Assembly (NCBI GenBank): GCA_023390675.1
Contig: JAEWCK010000195.1
Coordinates: 1 to 7,724, forward strand
Length of the DNA: 7,724 nt
Direction: 5' to 3'
Source: Pseudomonadota bacterium
GTDB taxonomy: Bacteria > Pseudomonadota > Alphaproteobacteria > Sphingomonadales > Sphingomonadaceae
Notes under the pieces: generated by a model
Seen by the model: only the letters and a program-made list of their open reading frames with translations
Database searches by the model: none
Told to the model about the DNA's origin: nothing
Shown here: piece by piece, positions 5,871 to 7,724 of the stretch
Layout: each line of letters starts with the position of its first letter
Numbering within the stretch: the first letter of the stretch is position 1
Program-made: the position numbers and the translations under genes

Positions 5871-7723
5871 ACGTCGCGCCGCTGGTCGCATTGGTCGGCA
5901 ATCCCAATGCCGGCAAGAGCGCGCTGTTCAATGCGCTGACCGGCGCGCGGCAGAAGGTCGGCAATTATCCCGGCGTCACCGTCGAGCGTCACGCCGGCCG
6001 CATGGCCCTGCCCGATGGCCGCCCGATCGAATTGCTCGACTTGCCCGGCGCGTACAGCCTCGATCCGTCGAGTCCCGACGAGCAGGTCACGCGCGACGTG
6101 CTGGTCGGCCGCCAGGAAGGCGAGCGGCTGCCGGATGCGATCGTCGTGGTGGTCGACGCCTCGAACCTCGACAACCATCTGCGCTTCACGCTCCAGCTGA
6201 TCGCATTGGGCCTGCCGTTGGTCGTCGCGCTCAACATGGTCGATTTGGCCGAGCGCGATGGGCTCAAGCTCGATTCCGCGGCGCTGGAGCGCGAGCTCGG
6301 CGTTCCCGTGGTGCCCACCGTCGCGGTGCGCAAGCGCGGGCTCGACGCGCTGCGCGAGCGGATGGGCGAAGTGATCAAGGGCGTCCACAAGGTCCGCCCC
6401 GGCGGCGGGGTCCAGCACGATATCGTCGTGCTCCAGCGCCGCGCGCGCCAGATCGCGACCGCAGTGACGATCTCCGAGACCGCCGCGCGCCGCTGGACGC
6501 ACCGGCTCGACGCCGTCGCGCTCCATCCGGTCGCCGGCATGGCGCTGCTGCTCGGCATCCTCTTCCTGATGTTCCAGGCGGTTTTCGCTTGGGCGGTGGT
6601 CCCCGCCGACGCGATCGACGCGGGCTTCTCGGCGCTCGAAGCCGCGATCAAGAGCGCGATGCCCGACAGCATTCTGCGCTCGCTGATCATCGACGGCGCG
6701 ATCGCGGGCGTCGGCGCGGTCGTCGTGTTCCTGCCGCAGATCCTGATCCTGTTCGCCTTCATCCTCGTGCTCGAAGCCTCGGGCTATATGGTCCGCGCGG
6801 CGTTTATGATGGACCGGATCATGGCCAGCGTCGGCCTGTCGGGCCGCGCCTTCATCCCGCTCCTCTCCAGCTTCGCCTGCGCGGTGCCGGGGATCATGGC
6901 GACGCGGACGATCTCGGACGAGAAGGACCGCTTGACCACGATCCTGATCGCCCCGCTGATGACCTGCTCGGCGCGGCTCCCCGTCTACACGATCATCATC
7001 GGCGCGCTGATCCCGGAGCGGAGCGTGCTGCCCGGCGTCGGACTGCAGGGGCTGGTGCTGTTCGGGCTCTACGTGATGGGCATCCTCGGCGCGTTCGTCG
7101 CCGCTTTGGTCCTGCGCCGGACGGTCACCAGGGGCGCGACGTCGGGCTTCATGATGGAGATGCCCAAATACCAGATGCCGCGGCTGCGCGACGTGCTGCT
7201 CGGGCTGTGGCAGCGCGCGTGGATATTCCTGCGCCGCGCCGGCACGATCATCCTGCTCACCACGATCGTGCTCTGGGCGCTGCTCAGCTTCCCCAAGCCG
7301 CCCGAGGGGTCGAAAATCTCCCCGGTCGACTATTCGATCGCCGGCCGGATCGGCCACGGGCTCGAGACTCTGGTCGCCCCGATCGGCTTCAACCGCGACA
7401 TCGCGCTCGCGCTGATCCCGGCGATGGCGGCGCGCGAAGTCGCGGTCGCGGCGATCGCGACGGTCTATGCGATCGACGATTCCGAAGGCGCGGCGGGGCA
7501 GGACGCGCTCAAGGCGAACCTCCAGGCCAACTGGACGCTGCCGACTGCGCTGGCCTTCCTGATTTGGTTCGTCTTCGCGCCGCAATGCATCTCGACGATC
7601 GCCGTCACGCGGCGCGAGACCAATGGCTGGAAATGGCCGCTGTTCATGGTCGGCTATCTCTTCGCGCTCGCTTATGTCGCGGCGGGGATCACGTATTGGA
7701 GCGCAGTCGCGCTGGGGCTTTAG
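5867..7723 (+). CDS. feoB: Ferrous iron transport protein B (compact form)
   Basis: The inner-membrane Fe2+ uptake protein with a cytosolic GTPase domain and a polytopic core. The 618-residue product is much shorter than E. coli FeoB (773). The G domain has G1 GNPNAGKS (11-18), switch region KVGNYPGVTVE (30-40), G3 DLPG (58-61) and G4 NMVD (123-126). A short linker helix region (about 160-215) precedes the membrane core, so the helical domain is reduced. The core begins near 220 and carries the conserved SFACAVPGIMATRTI (C338) and APLMTCSARLPVY (C367), both typical of FeoB. The ATG overlaps the feoA stop (ATGA) with no Shine-Dalgarno, so translation is probably coupled. The frame stays open upstream through feoA, but GTPase similarity starts only at this ATG. 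No FeoC gene lies inside the window, which ends one base after the stop. Confidence 0.96.
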   Translation: MNVAPLVALVGNPNAGKSALFNALTGARQKVGNYPGVTVERHAGRMALPDGRPIELLDLPGAYSLDPSSPDEQVTRDVLVGRQEGERLPDAIVVVVDASNLDNHLRFTLQLIALGLPLVVALNMVDLAERDGLKLDSAALERELGVPVVPTVAVRKRGLDALRERMGEVIKGVHKVRPGGGVQHDIVVLQRRARQIATAVTISETAARRWTHRLDAVALHPVAGMALLLGILFLMFQAVFAWAVVPADAIDAGFSALEAAIKSAMPDSILRSLIIDGAIAGVGAVVVFLPQILILFAFILVLEASGYMVRAAFMMDRIMASVGLSGRAFIPLLSSFACAVPGIMATRTISDEKDRLTTILIAPLMTCSARLPVYTIIIGALIPERSVLPGVGLQGLVLFGLYVMGILGAFVAALVLRRTVTRGATSGFMMEMPKYQMPRLRDVLLGLWQRAWIFLRRAGTIILLTTIVLWALLSFPKPPEGSKISPVDYSIAGRIGHGLETLVAPIGFNRDIALALIPAMAAREVAVAAIATVYAIDDSEGAAGQDALKANLQANWTLPTALAFLIWFVFAPQCISTIAVTRRETNGWKWPLFMVGYLFALAYVAAGITYWSAVALGL

Positions 7724-7724
7724 C

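Noticed and set aside
5831..7585. Open frame of 584 codons on the - strand opposite feoB
   Set aside because: The translation is a low-complexity mix rich in D, R, H and Q with no motif. It mirrors feoB codons in GC-rich DNA, and feoB is certain on the other strand.

Overview
The window looks like ordinary chromosome from a high-GC alphaproteobacterium, most likely a sphingomonad (inference). The basis is the strong G/C bias at third codon positions, a ribB gene carrying a dead RibA-like domain, a COQ9 family gene and a short FeoB. Gene density is very high, with no tRNA, rRNA, insertion sequence, prophage or CRISPR array visible. I did not find a convincing new multi-gene system. The most interesting points are a degenerate GTP cyclohydrolase II domain, a predicted Fur-controlled and possibly leaderless feoAB promoter, an unassigned membrane protein at the end of the riboflavin operon, and a compact FeoB.

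Left block, 1-2855 (+ strand): a tightly packed riboflavin operon. It holds the 3' end of ribD (cut by the window edge), riboflavin synthase alpha chain, a RibB-type enzyme with a degenerate RibA domain (RibBX type), and lumazine synthase. These are followed after one base by a small predicted membrane protein of unknown function. Adjacent genes overlap or nearly touch (TAATG, a 14-base overlap, a 2-base gap, a 1-base gap), which points to one transcript with coupled translation. The GTP cyclohydrolase II needed for the first pathway step is not supplied by the degenerate domain and must be encoded outside the window.

Middle block, 2825-5552: an Old Yellow Enzyme family ene-reductase (an FMN enzyme) on the - strand, whose 3' end overlaps the operon's last gene by 31 bases. 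Across a 56-base divergent gap lies a DMT/EamA transporter on the + strand. It is coupled through TGATG to a COQ9 family protein, a ubiquinone-biosynthesis accessory factor.

Right block, 5553-7723: a 45-base gap holding a Fur-box-like palindrome with an embedded -10-like hexamer, then feoA and feoB (ATGA overlap), which form a ferrous iron uptake system. The window ends one base after the feoB stop, so any feoC or terminator downstream is out of view.

A loose theme is flavin, quinone and iron metabolism: FMN/FAD precursor synthesis beside an FMN enzyme, a ubiquinone factor, and iron import. Nothing in the sequence shows these are functionally linked beyond their operons.
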